Positions 11,772 to 20,280 of a stretch of DNA of 45,673 bases are shown piece after piece (positions within the stretch are counted from its first letter, which is position 1; each line of letters opens with the position of its first letter). The stretch is from an uncultured Verrucomicrobia subdivision 3 bacterium (lineage in GTDB: Bacteria; Verrucomicrobiota; Verrucomicrobiia; Limisphaerales; UBA11358): assembly GCA_903842235.1 (NCBI GenBank), contig CAIMLG010000017.1:1-45673 (forward strand), read 5' to 3'. Made by a program: the position numbers and the translations under genes. The notes under the pieces are model-generated. The model made no database searches. It was given only the letters and a program-made list of their open reading frames with translations, and was not told the DNA's origin.

Positions 11772-14426
11772 CTATTTGCCCATCTGCCCGCGCGTCACCC
11801 CAAGCTGATTGAAGAGGCGCAAGTCGCGCCATAGCTGGGTGCCGGTAATTTCGCCGCGCAGCAGTTGCCGGTATTTGGCCAGCGTGCGCTCCACTTCGTC
11901 GGGCGTTTCGTTCAGAAATTCCACGCGAAAATTGCGGACGCCCAACGCGAGCATCCGCTCAATGTATTCCGCGCCGGTCTGGGCCTGCGAGTTGAAGACG
12001 GTATTGCGGCAGCCAGCATCGGCCTTGAGCGGGTGCTCCGCGCCCACGCGGTCGCGGAGGCGCACGTCATGCACATCGCACGGGCGGCCGCAGTCGCGGA
12101 AATCCTTGCCGCTGGACAAGAACGCGCAGAACACGCAGTGCTCCATGTGAAACATCGGCATGTGCTGGTGAATGGTGATCTCGAACCACTCCGGCGGTGC
12201 GGCTTGCAACAAGGCTTCGAGCTGCGTGAAGTTTAAATCGTAACTCGCGGTAACGCGCTCCAGCCCGAATTGGTTTTTGAAATAGTCCGCCGTGATGCGG
12301 TTAGCCACATTCAGCGAGAAATCGCCCACGCGGCGGGTATCCGAGAAAAACTTCAGGTGATCGTAGTTGCGGACGAGGTAGCCATCGGCGTTGCAGGAGC
12401 GGACTTGCTTGAGAATCCACTCATCGCCCGGCTTGAAGATGCGCGGCGGGGCGACGAAAATTCCCGGCGCGGATGGAGGATTGAGGGTGGCGGATGGCGC
12501 ACAGCCGCTGCGCGCGGTGTGAAAGAGGGTAACGGCTTCGCGGTATTTCTTGGGGTCTTCAAACTCGCAATAGATCGTGGTCTGGCCGCATTTCAGCGCG
12601 GCTTCGAGCTGCGCGAGATTGCGCACAAGGACGATCAGGGTCGGGTCTGGCGCCTGGGATTTTGGGTCTGGGGTGGCAGCCTTCGCGAGACTCCCCAGAT
12701 CCAAGACGCCATCCCCCAGCTCCCACGCCTTAGGCTCTTCCCGTTGCTTCACCAATTCCAACACGACTTCGCGGCGGAGGCGGTTCAATTCGCTCACCGG
12801 CACCAGCACCTCACCAGCTAGGAAATTCTTCAGTTCGCCGAGCTTGAACGGCGTGCCGCCTAGGCGCCCCAATTGATCGCGCAATTTTTCTTCCGTAAGC
12901 GGTAGTTTCTCCGCCTTAGCCAGCGGCATGGCGGAATCGGCTTTTGCCATATTGCCGGCTTCATCGCGCAGGATCAGCGTCAGCGGCTGGCCAACTTCAC
13001 CATAAACCTCAATGGTGACGGGGCGTTGGAAGCGGATGGCATCCCCTTCAAAGCTCTGGCGCAACCGCTTGTCGAGTTCGGGATCGCTGGTTTTCCAAAT
13101 TTTGTCGCCGACGTGAACGCGCAGAAAGTTGATGTCGCCGTAGCCAAAGCGCAGCTCGGTCAGCTTCTGGCCGGGAATCTTGAAGCGCGGTTCCTGAATT
13201 TCGTAAATTCGCCCGCCTTCTTCTTTTTCATCGGGGTGGCCGCCATCAAATACAATGCCGTCGCCCAGTTTGACGGGCGCGGCGAGCGCCACGATCACGC
13301 CGTCGCGGACGATCTTCGCCACTTCGCCAAGATACACGCCGCGTTTCTTGCCAAAGCGCGCATGAACCAACTGCCGGTTGTCTGTGCCGCCAAACCAGCC
13401 GGTGAACAGCCCGCGCGAAAACGTCATCTCCATCTCGTAGCGGTCGGAATTTGAACCACCAGGTAACGAAGGAACCAAGTTTTCCGCGTTTTGTTGCTTT
13501 GTTTCTTGGTTGTTAATCAATTTGTCCAAGGCGGCGCGGTAGAGGCGCGTGATGCTGGCGACATATTCCGGCGCTTTCAAGCGGCCTTCAATTTTCAGCG
13601 AGGCCACGCCGGAGCGGACGATCTCCGGCAGAATCTCCAGCCCGGCCAAATCCTGCGGACTGAGCAAATACTTCTTGTCGCCCAGCGGCACCAGCTTGCC
13701 ATCGCTGACCAAATCATAGGGCATCCGGCACGCCTGCGCGCATTCGCCGCGATTGGCCGAGCGGCCGCCCAGCGATTCGCTGGTGAGGCATTGTCCGGAA
13801 TACGCCACGCACAATGCACCGTGGACAAACACTTCGAGCGGCAGGGTGGGGCGAGCGGCCGCGCGAGCCGGTTCTTCAGCCAACTCCCCGGCTCGCGGGG
13901 ACGCTCGCCCTACCGCATTGATTTTCTCGATCTCGGCGATGGAACATTCCCGCGCCAGCACCACCAGATTGCAGCCGAGGTCGCGGGCAAAATCCACGCC
14001 CGCCGGGCTGGTGATGGTCATTTGCGTGGAGACGTGGATCGGGAAATCCGGCGAGAGCTGCCGGATCAGCCGGCAGATGCCCACGTCCTGCACGATGGCG
14101 GCATCCACGCCCGCCGCAATGATGGTGCGCAAAAACTGTTCCGCCTCGGCCAGCTCGTTCTGAAATACGAGCGTGTTGAAGGTGAGGTAGCCTTTCACGC
14201 CGCGCCGGTGGAGATACTGCATCAGCCGCCGGACATCGCCGAGGGTGAAATTATTCGCCCGCATCCGCGCATTGAATTTATCCAGCCCAAAATAGATGGC
14301 GTCGGCCCCGTTCTCCACGGCGGCCCGGGCGCACGCCCAGTCGCCGGCCGGCGCGAGCAATTCCGGCCGCCGGCCAGTTGCGGCGGGCAAGTGGTCGGCG
14401 GTCACCGTGGCGCTAGGGCTGGTCAT
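11772..14426 (-). CDS. U32 family peptidase (RlhA/YhbU-like collagenase family)
   Basis: ELLAPAGDWACARAAVENGADAIYFGL; FVHGALCVAYSGQCLTSESLGGRSANRGECAQACRMPYDLV; FHMEHCVFCAFLSSGKDFRDCGRPCD. Confidence 0.93.
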   Translation of the reverse strand: MTSPSATVTADHLPAATGRRPELLAPAGDWACARAAVENGADAIYFGLDKFNARMRANNFTLGDVRRLMQYLHRRGVKGYLTFNTLVFQNELAEAEQFLRTIIAAGVDAAIVQDVGICRLIRQLSPDFPIHVSTQMTITSPAGVDFARDLGCNLVVLARECSIAEIEKINAVGRASPRAGELAEEPARAAARPTLPLEVFVHGALCVAYSGQCLTSESLGGRSANRGECAQACRMPYDLVSDGKLVPLGDKKYLLSPQDLAGLEILPEIVRSGVASLKIEGRLKAPEYVASITRLYRAALDKLINNQETKQQNAENLVPSLPGGSNSDRYEMEMTFSRGLFTGWFGGTDNRQLVHARFGKKRGVYLGEVAKIVRDGVIVALAAPVKLGDGIVFDGGHPDEKEEGGRIYEIQEPRFKIPGQKLTELRFGYGDINFLRVHVGDKIWKTSDPELDKRLRQSFEGDAIRFQRPVTIEVYGEVGQPLTLILRDEAGNMAKADSAMPLAKAEKLPLTEEKLRDQLGRLGGTPFKLGELKNFLAGEVLVPVSELNRLRREVVLELVKQREEPKAWELGDGVLDLGSLAKAATPDPKSQAPDPTLIVLVRNLAQLEAALKCGQTTIYCEFEDPKKYREAVTLFHTARSGCAPSATLNPPSAPGIFVAPPRIFKPGDEWILKQVRSCNADGYLVRNYDHLKFFSDTRRVGDFSLNVANRITADYFKNQFGLERVTASYDLNFTQLEALLQAAPPEWFEITIHQHMPMFHMEHCVFCAFLSSGKDFRDCGRPCDVHDVRLRDRVGAEHPLKADAGCRNTVFNSQAQTGAEYIERMLALGVRNFRVEFLNETPDEVERTLAKYRQLLRGEITGTQLWRDLRLFNQLGVTRGQMGK
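13845..13914. repeat. Palindromic repeat element inserted in frame in the U32 peptidase gene
   Basis: Arms GGTGGGGCGAGCGGCCGCGCGAGCCGG (13845-13871) and the reverse complement GGTAGGGCGAGCGTCCCCGCGAGCCGG (13888-13914): 24/27 identical, 16-nt loop. Confidence 0.8.
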
Positions 14427-14572
14427 TTTAAGTGCGGGAACTTAGCACGAAGGGGCCAAGGCACAAAGATTCTTCGCGCCCCCGCCGTCCCGGCGGGCTT
14501 CCAACCGGCGCTCCAGACTCCGGGTAAAAAATCAGTTTTAATCCGCGTTTATCTATGTTTATCTGTGGCAAA

Positions 14573-15370
14573 ATGATTCATCCCACCGCCCTCATTCATC
14601 CGCAGGCTAAACTGGGCCCCAATGTTCGCGTCGGCCCGGGGGCCGTGATTGACGCGGCGGTGGCGCTGGGTGCGGACTGCCTCGTGGGACCGCACGTTTA
14701 CCTGACCGGGGTGACGAAAATCGGCGCGGGCAATAAATTCCATGCCGGCTGCGTGATCGGCGATGCGCCGCAAGATTTGAAATATCAGGACGAGCCGACG
14801 CGGCTGCGGATTGGGGATCATAATGTTTTTCGCGAAAATGTCACCGTTCACCGCTCGGCCAAACTGGCCGAAGATACCGTAATCGGCTCGCACAATCTGT
14901 TCATGGTTGGGGCGCACATTGCCCACAACTGCACCGTGGGCGACCACGTCATCATGGCCAACAACGCCACGCTGGGCGGCCATGCCGTGGTGCAAGACCG
15001 GGCGTTTCTCTCCGGTTGCTGCCTCGTGCACCAGTTTTGCCGCGTGGGCACACTGGCCATCATGCAGGGCGGCTCAGCCATCAGCAAAGATTTGCCGCCG
15101 TTCACCGTAGCCCGGGGCGACAATGGGATTTGCGGGCTGAATGTGGTCGGCCTGCGGCGGGCTGGCTTCACGGGAGAGCAGCGGCTGGAATTAAAAAAAC
15201 TCTACATTGCCCTGTTTCGCAGCGGGATCAATTTGCGCGAGGCCATGGCGGCGGCGCAGAAGGCGTTTACCAGCCCCGGAGCCCTGCTGCTGATCGAGTT
15301 TGTGGCGGCGGCCAAACGCGGGGTTTGTGCCGATACCGGCGCTCACCATCGCAGTTCAGACGAAGCATGA
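14573..15370 (+). CDS. lpxA: Acyl-[ACP]-UDP-N-acetylglucosamine O-acyltransferase
   Basis: MIHPTALIHPQAKLGPNVRVGPGAVID; QDLKYQDEPTRLRIGDHNVFRENVTVHR; hexapeptide repeats; GLNVVGLRRAGF. Confidence 0.95.
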   Translation: MIHPTALIHPQAKLGPNVRVGPGAVIDAAVALGADCLVGPHVYLTGVTKIGAGNKFHAGCVIGDAPQDLKYQDEPTRLRIGDHNVFRENVTVHRSAKLAEDTVIGSHNLFMVGAHIAHNCTVGDHVIMANNATLGGHAVVQDRAFLSGCCLVHQFCRVGTLAIMQGGSAISKDLPPFTVARGDNGICGLNVVGLRRAGFTGEQRLELKKLYIALFRSGINLREAMAAAQKAFTSPGALLLIEFVAAAKRGVCADTGAHHRSSDEA

Positions 15371-15663
15371 ACTTCCCGCCGGATTACCAAGTGATGGGCG
15401 GCGACGGCCGGGAATATGGTCCGGTTGCCGCCGGTCAAATCCGGCAATGGATTCAGGAGCAGCGGCTGGAGCGCACCACCCCCGTCAAGCGGCTTGACGC
15501 AAAGGACTGGGTGTTTTTGGAATCGCTGCCGGAATTTGCCGACGCCTTTCATTCGCCCAGCCAGCCGCCCAGCCGGACGCGGCGGAAGTGGTGGGTGGCA
15601 GTTTTCCTCGTCTTGGCGGCGGGATTGATTATGCTGGTCTGGAAACAATTTAACCCGCATTGA
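15367..15663 (+). CDS. Small GYF_2-like domain protein with C-terminal TM helix
   Basis: YQVMGGDGREYGPVAAGQIRQWIQEQRL...WVFL then one TM; start overlaps the lpxA stop (ATGA). Confidence 0.75.
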   Translation: MNFPPDYQVMGGDGREYGPVAAGQIRQWIQEQRLERTTPVKRLDAKDWVFLESLPEFADAFHSPSQPPSRTRRKWWVAVFLVLAAGLIMLVWKQFNPH

Positions 15664-15666
15664 GCC

Positions 15667-16158
15667 ATGTATAAGATCATCGGCACCGACGGCCAAACCT
15701 ACGGCCCCGTCAATTTGGAACAACTGCAGCAATGGCTGCAGCAAAATCGCGTGGATCAGCGCACACCCGTGCTGGTGGAGGGCGCGGCGGCTTGGACCGT
15801 GCTCGGCCTGCTGCCGGCCTTCGCGGCTCATTTCGCCAGCCCCCCGCCGGTCATCACGCCGCTGAAGCCGACGCCCGCCCCCGGTCTCAAGACCAACGGC
15901 TTTGCCACGGCCGGCTTGGTTTGCGGCCTGCTGGCGTGGACCTGTTGCTGCTGTTTTCCGGTGAACCTGCTGGGAGTGGTGTTTTCGGTCATCGCGCTCT
16001 GGCAAATCAGTCTGCAGCCCGATCTTTATGGGGGCCGCACTTTGGCCATGATCGGATTGATTCTGTCCGGGGTGAATCTGGTCTGGACCTGCGGCTTTGC
16101 GCTGCTGGAATTCCTTTCGGCCCCGCTGCCGATCTGGTGGCATCTCGGACGAATGTAA
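15667..16158 (+). CDS. GYF_2-like domain / DUF4190-like membrane protein
   Basis: YKIIGTDGQTYGPVNLEQLQQWLQQNRV...; two or more TM segments with CCCCFPVNLLGVVFSVIALWQI. Confidence 0.75.
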   Translation: MYKIIGTDGQTYGPVNLEQLQQWLQQNRVDQRTPVLVEGAAAWTVLGLLPAFAAHFASPPPVITPLKPTPAPGLKTNGFATAGLVCGLLAWTCCCCFPVNLLGVVFSVIALWQISLQPDLYGGRTLAMIGLILSGVNLVWTCGFALLEFLSAPLPIWWHLGRM

Positions 16159-16171
16159 GCAAATTCGCGCT

Positions 16172-16609
16172 GTGACCATCGCCCCGCCCCAAATTTCGCC
16201 GCCGGTCGCCGCTGCGCGCTCTGCCCGCTGGCGGGTCGGGCTGCTTTTGGCCGCTTTGGCGTTGGGGCTGGCGGCGTTGATCTTTTTTTTCAACCCGGCG
16301 ACCCACCAATTTTATCCCCCTTGCCAGTTTCACCGCGTGACCGGCCTGAACTGCCCCGGCTGCGGCATGACGCGGGCGATCTATGCGCTGCTGCATGGTC
16401 ATTTCACTGCCGCGCTCCGGGACAACGCGCTGCTGCTTTTCCTGCTGGCGATCTTGCTGGGGCGCAGTGCCTGGGTCGGGGTTCAAAAACGCCGGGGCCG
16501 GTGGAATGGTCAAATAATTCCGGCAAAATATCTCTGGTTGCTGCTGCTGGTCGCGCTGGTTTTCAGCGTGCTGCGCAACCTGCCCATCGGCAATTTTCTT
16601 TCGCCGTAG
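16172..16609 (+). CDS. DUF2752-like membrane protein (GTG start)
   Basis: FYPPCQFHRVTGLNCPGCGMTRAIYALLHGHFTAALRDNALL motif plus TM segments. Confidence 0.8.
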   Translation: MTIAPPQISPPVAAARSARWRVGLLLAALALGLAALIFFFNPATHQFYPPCQFHRVTGLNCPGCGMTRAIYALLHGHFTAALRDNALLLFLLAILLGRSAWVGVQKRRGRWNGQIIPAKYLWLLLLVALVFSVLRNLPIGNFLSP

Positions 16610-16632
16610 CGGCCGGGTCCCGACCGGTTCCC

Positions 16633-16782
16633 CCCCAATGGCTGGTCGAGCGCATGGTATTGGATGGCGTCCGAGAAGTGATCGCTGGAAATCGTTTGCG
16701 CGGCGGCTAAACCGGCAATCGTGCGCGCCGCCTTTAAAATCCGGTCATAAGTCTGGCCAGAGATGCCCGCCTCTGCCTTCCG
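16633..16782 (-). pseudogene. comM/Mg-chelatase-like ATPase C-terminal remnant
   Basis: Frame encodes KAEAGISGQTYDRILKAARTIAGLAAAQTISSDHFSDAIQYHALDQPLG, matching the ComM C-terminus pattern (RILKVARTIADL..I...H..EAIQYR.LDR); no AAA+ core upstream. Confidence 0.6.
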
Positions 16783-16890
16783 ATGTTTGACGTGAACGGG
16801 GAAACTCAAATTGTTTCGGGGGGACCCCCCCCGAACTTTGTGCGCTGGTTGTGCGCGAATTCGAAAAACCACCGTTGTCATTGGTATTTA

Positions 16891-16967
16891 TGGTGCCAGC
16901 GAGTGGAATCGAACCACTGACCTCGGGCTTATGAGTCCCACGCTCTAACCAACTGAGCTACGCTGGC
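16891..16967 (-). tRNA. tRNA-Met(CAT), encoded CCA
   Basis: Minus strand GCCAGCGTAGCTCAGTTGGTTAGAGCGTGGGACTCATAAGCCCGAGGTCAGTGGTTCGATTCCACTCGCTGGCACCA; loop CTCATAA; perfect 7-bp acceptor. CAT could in principle be Ile2. Confidence 0.9.
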
Positions 16968-17038
16968 CACCCAAACGGTCTGCTATTGTGCGAACATTTT
17001 GGCTTCTGTCAAACCGGGAATTGCGTCAGCCTGCCGCC

Positions 17039-17632
17039 GTGCAGAAACTCCCGCGCCAATTTTACGCCCGTGCCACCACGCTCGTTGCGCCGGAACTGCT
17101 TGGCAAATGGCTGGTTCATCGCATTGGAGCCAGCGAGCGGATCGGAAAAATTGTCGAGGTCGAGGCTTACCTTGGCGAGCATGATCTGGCCTCCCATTCA
17201 TCAAAGGGCCTGACCGAACGCACCCGGACCATGTTTGGCCCGCCCGGACATGCCTACGTTTATCTCATTTATGGCGTCCACCACTGCCTGAATGTCGTGA
17301 CGGAACCCGCGGGCCAGGGCACCGCCGTTTTGCTGCGCGCGCTCGAACCGGTGCAAAACCTTTCCGGGCGCACGGCGGGGCCGGGGCTGCTTTGCCGCGC
17401 GCTGGAAATTGACCGCCGGCTGAATGGCCATGATCTGTTGAGCGACGACCTGTTTATCGCCGCGCCGGAAGTCGGGGAGAAATTTTCCATCATCAAAGGC
17501 CCGCGGATCGGCGTGGATTATGCCAAGCACTGGGCAAAACGGCGACTGCGGTATTATATCAAGGGCAACCCGTTTGTCTCATCCCCAATTTCCAAAATTC
17601 GACGATTGACACCCCGCCGGAATCTGGTTTAA
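17039..17632 (+). CDS. DNA-3-methyladenine glycosylase (AAG/MPG family), probable GTG start
   Basis: LPRQFYARATTLVAPELLGKWLVHR; IVEVEAYLGEHDLASHSSKGLTERTRTMFGPPGHAYVYLIYGVHHCLNVVTE. Confidence 0.92.
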   Translation: MQKLPRQFYARATTLVAPELLGKWLVHRIGASERIGKIVEVEAYLGEHDLASHSSKGLTERTRTMFGPPGHAYVYLIYGVHHCLNVVTEPAGQGTAVLLRALEPVQNLSGRTAGPGLLCRALEIDRRLNGHDLLSDDLFIAAPEVGEKFSIIKGPRIGVDYAKHWAKRRLRYYIKGNPFVSSPISKIRRLTPRRNLV

Positions 17633-17633
17633 T
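17606..17633 (+). promoter_or_regulatory. Candidate sigma70-type promoter upstream of rplU
   Basis: TTGACA-16 nt-TTTAAT, about 30 nt upstream of the rplU start. Confidence 0.45.
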
Positions 17634-17661
17634 TCCCGACCCTTTGCGGGGAATAATTTTT

Positions 17662-17973
17662 ATGTATGCCGTCTTAGAAACAGGTAGCAAGCAATATCGC
17701 GTCGCCGCTGGCGACAAGCTCGAAATCGAACGCCTTGAAGTTGAGGCGGGCAAACCGGTCACCTTTGACCGCGTGCTGCTCGTCAATAATGACGGCAAGC
17801 TTTCCGTGGGTGCCCCGACCGTCACCGGTGCGACCGTGGTCGCCGACGTCGTGGAACACAAGCGCGGCGAGCACAAACTCACCTTCAAGATGAAGCGCCG
17901 CAAAGGTTATCACAAGACCATCGGCCATCGTCAGGAGCTGACGGTCGTCAAGATCACCGCAATCAACGCTTAA
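17662..17973 (+). CDS. rplU: 50S ribosomal protein L21
   Basis: MYAVLETGSKQYRVAAGDKLEIERLE...; FKMKRRKGYHKTIGHRQELT. Confidence 0.97.
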   Translation: MYAVLETGSKQYRVAAGDKLEIERLEVEAGKPVTFDRVLLVNNDGKLSVGAPTVTGATVVADVVEHKRGEHKLTFKMKRRKGYHKTIGHRQELTVVKITAINA

Positions 17974-17992
17974 CCCCTAACGCTCAGATTTT

Positions 17993-18253
17993 ATGGCACA
18001 TAAAAAAGGTCAAGGCAGCGTCAAGAACGGACGCGACAGCGTCAGCAAGCGCCTCGGCGTAAAAGAATTTGGCGGCCAAGTCGTCACCGCCGGCAGCATC
18101 CTCGTCCGCCAGCGCGGCAGCAAATTCATCGCCGGCAAGAACGTCGGCACCGGCCGCGATTGGACGCTGTATGCGCTCACCGACGGCAAAGTGCTGTTCG
18201 ACAAGGAAAGCCGCCGGATCAACATCGTCGCGGAAGCGACGGCGAAGAACTAA
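17993..18253 (+). CDS. rpmA: 50S ribosomal protein L27
   Basis: [29 protein letters not shown]...[10 protein letters not shown]. Confidence 0.98.
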   Translation: MAHKKGQGSVKNGRDSVSKRLGVKEFGGQVVTAGSILVRQRGSKFIAGKNVGTGRDWTLYALTDGKVLFDKESRRINIVAEATAKN

Positions 18254-18271
18254 GGCGCGTATTGCATTTCC

Positions 18272-18298
18272 GGCGAGGCCCCGCGCCTCGCCTTTTTT
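18272..18298 (+). terminator. Rho-independent terminator after rpmA
   Basis: GGCGAGGC-CCCGC-GCCTCGCC-TTTTTT. Confidence 0.9.
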
Positions 18299-18368
18299 AT
18301 TTTAAGGCCAAACCGGAATTGACAGAATCCACCCAAGCAATCCGGTAAGCTCCATCCCGAATCACACC

Positions 18369-19559
18369 ATGTTCATCGACGAAATCAAAGTTTACGCCCA
18401 GGCCGGTCACGGCGGCAAAGGTTCCGTGGCGTTTCATCGCGAGGCGTTCGTGCCCAAGGGCGGGCCGAGCGGCGGCAACGGCGGCCGCGGCGGCAGCGTG
18501 ATTTTGCAGGCCGACCACGACCTGAACAATCTGATCCAGCAATATTACATCCCGCGGCTGATCGCGCAGGAGGGCCAGCATGGCATGGGCAAGGGCATGG
18601 ATGGTCACGCCGGCAAGGATCTCATCATCAAGGTGCCGTGCGGCACCCTCGTCTGGCGGCTCAAGGACACCACGCCGCCCATTGAAACCCGGATGAAAAA
18701 GGAAGGGGACGAAGAGGAAGTCGAAGTGGCGAAGCCGATGTTCGGCAGCGGCATGGCCAAACGGCCGTTACTGCGCAGTTCGCACGGTCATTCGGCCATG
18801 GAAATTGATTTAAACGAGACCGTGGAAGCTGCGGGCGAAGCCGCTGCTGAGGACGCCGGCAAGGGCGAACTGGTGGCCGACCTGACCACGAACGGTCAGC
18901 AGTTTGTTTTGTGCAAAGGCGGTCGTGGCGGCTTGGGCAATCGCAATTTTGCCACCGCGCGCCACCAGACGCCGCGTTTCGCGCAACCGGGCGAACCCGG
19001 CACGGAGGGCGAATATTTGCTGGAACTGCGCATCATGGCGGAGATTGGCCTCGTGGGCTACCCGAACGCCGGCAAATCCACGCTGCTGACCGCCATTTCC
19101 AAGGCGCGGCCCAAGATTGCCGCCTATCCGTTTACCACGTTAACGCCCCAGATCGGCATCATGGAATATCCCGACTGGAAGCGCTTGACCGTCTGCGACG
19201 TCCCGGGGCTGATTGATGGTGCGAGTCAGAACGTCGGTCTGGGGCATGCCTTTCTCCGCCACATCCAGCGCTGCAAAATCCTCGTGCTGCTGCTCGACAT
19301 GGCCGGCACGGATGGCCGCAAGCCGTGGGATGACTACAAGCAACTGCTCAAAGAGCTGGAACTTTACGATCCGGCGCTGGTGGCAAAACCCCGGCTCGTG
19401 GTCGCCAACAAAATGGATGAGGCGGCGGCTGAAGTGAATTTGAAGCAGTTTAAAAAGAAGCTCAAAAAAGTTTCGCCGCTGCCCATCTCCGCCGCGTTTG
19501 ACCAAGGCATGGAGAAATTCCGGGCCACCGTTCGCCAGTCCGTGGCCGCCGCGGAATAA
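18369..19559 (+). CDS. obg: GTPase Obg/CgtA with expanded Obg domain
   Basis: Obg fold (GKGSVAFHREAFVPKGGPSGGNGGRGG), G1 GYPNAGKST, G3 DVPGLIDGA, G4 NKMDE. Confidence 0.95.
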   Translation: MFIDEIKVYAQAGHGGKGSVAFHREAFVPKGGPSGGNGGRGGSVILQADHDLNNLIQQYYIPRLIAQEGQHGMGKGMDGHAGKDLIIKVPCGTLVWRLKDTTPPIETRMKKEGDEEEVEVAKPMFGSGMAKRPLLRSSHGHSAMEIDLNETVEAAGEAAAEDAGKGELVADLTTNGQQFVLCKGGRGGLGNRNFATARHQTPRFAQPGEPGTEGEYLLELRIMAEIGLVGYPNAGKSTLLTAISKARPKIAAYPFTTLTPQIGIMEYPDWKRLTVCDVPGLIDGASQNVGLGHAFLRHIQRCKILVLLLDMAGTDGRKPWDDYKQLLKELELYDPALVAKPRLVVANKMDEAAAEVNLKQFKKKLKKVSPLPISAAFDQGMEKFRATVRQSVAAAE

Positions 19560-19610
19560 TCAGCCGCCCACAAAATATCCACTTGGCGCCTTTGCGTGCG
19601 CTTTTCCCCG

Positions 19611-20195
19611 TCAGGTCGCCGCGGCGGCCAACTCCAAAAAGCGCATCACCGTATCGCCATGCTTGAGCATGCGGGCTTCGGTCCACGGCGCGACCAGTTC
19701 CAGCGTGTCGCGTTTCGTGTGGCCCAGCACCAACCGTCCGCCCGGCGCGAGCAACTTCGGCAAATGCGGATCATCCAATAATTGCTGGGCGAACGAGGTG
19801 GAACGGCGGTTCACATTCTTCTCCCCGTAGGGGGGATCCGCCAGAATCAAATCAAACTGCCGGCCGCTTTCCGCCAGTTGTTTCATCGCCGGAAAAACAT
19901 CCTGCGTCCGCGTCTCCAAAATGCCGCCAAAACCTGCCGCTCCGGCGTTGCTGCGGATAAATTCCGCGTGGCGTGCTGATTTCTCGATGCACAACACCGC
20001 CGCCGCCCCCCGGCTCAGACATTCCAGGCTCAGCGCCCCGGAGCCGGCGAATAATTCCAGCACCCGCGCCTCCAGCACCCGCTCGCCCAGGGAATTGAAT
20101 ACCGCCTGTTTGACGAGGTCGGGCGTGGGGCGAACGTCGAGCCCTTTGGGGACTTTCAAAATCCGTCGGGCCGCATGGCCACCAGTGATACGCAT
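19611..20195 (-). CDS. rsmD: 16S rRNA (guanine966-N2)-methyltransferase RsmD
   Basis: MRITGGHAARRILKVPKGLDVRPTPDLVKQAVFNSL; LELFAGSGALSLECLSRGA; DLILADPPY. Confidence 0.93.
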   Translation of the reverse strand: MRITGGHAARRILKVPKGLDVRPTPDLVKQAVFNSLGERVLEARVLELFAGSGALSLECLSRGAAAVLCIEKSARHAEFIRSNAGAAGFGGILETRTQDVFPAMKQLAESGRQFDLILADPPYGEKNVNRRSTSFAQQLLDDPHLPKLLAPGGRLVLGHTKRDTLELVAPWTEARMLKHGDTVMRFLELAAAAT

Positions 20196-20206
20196 GGAAA
20201 TAATTT

Positions 20207-20235
20207 AACCGCGAAAGACACGAAAGACACGAAAG
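20207..20235 (+). repeat. Octamer-type intergenic repeat (AACCGCGAAAGACACGAAAGACACGAAAG)
   Basis: Tandem GACACGAAA-type units between two same-strand genes; resembles the hairpins at 38730 and 45280. Confidence 0.6.
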
Positions 20236-20280
20236 TAAATCCCTTTCGCAGAGTTCATATGTTTCTCGGTTTGGATCGGG

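Noticed and set aside
13491-14576. 361-aa plus-strand ORF opposite the U32 peptidase
   Set aside because: Antisense shadow; minus-strand peptidase motifs are unambiguous.
16610-17040. Possible integrative element at tRNA-Met
   Set aside because: No integrase, direct-repeat att site or cargo genes visible; only a gene remnant, reported as a lower-confidence finding.
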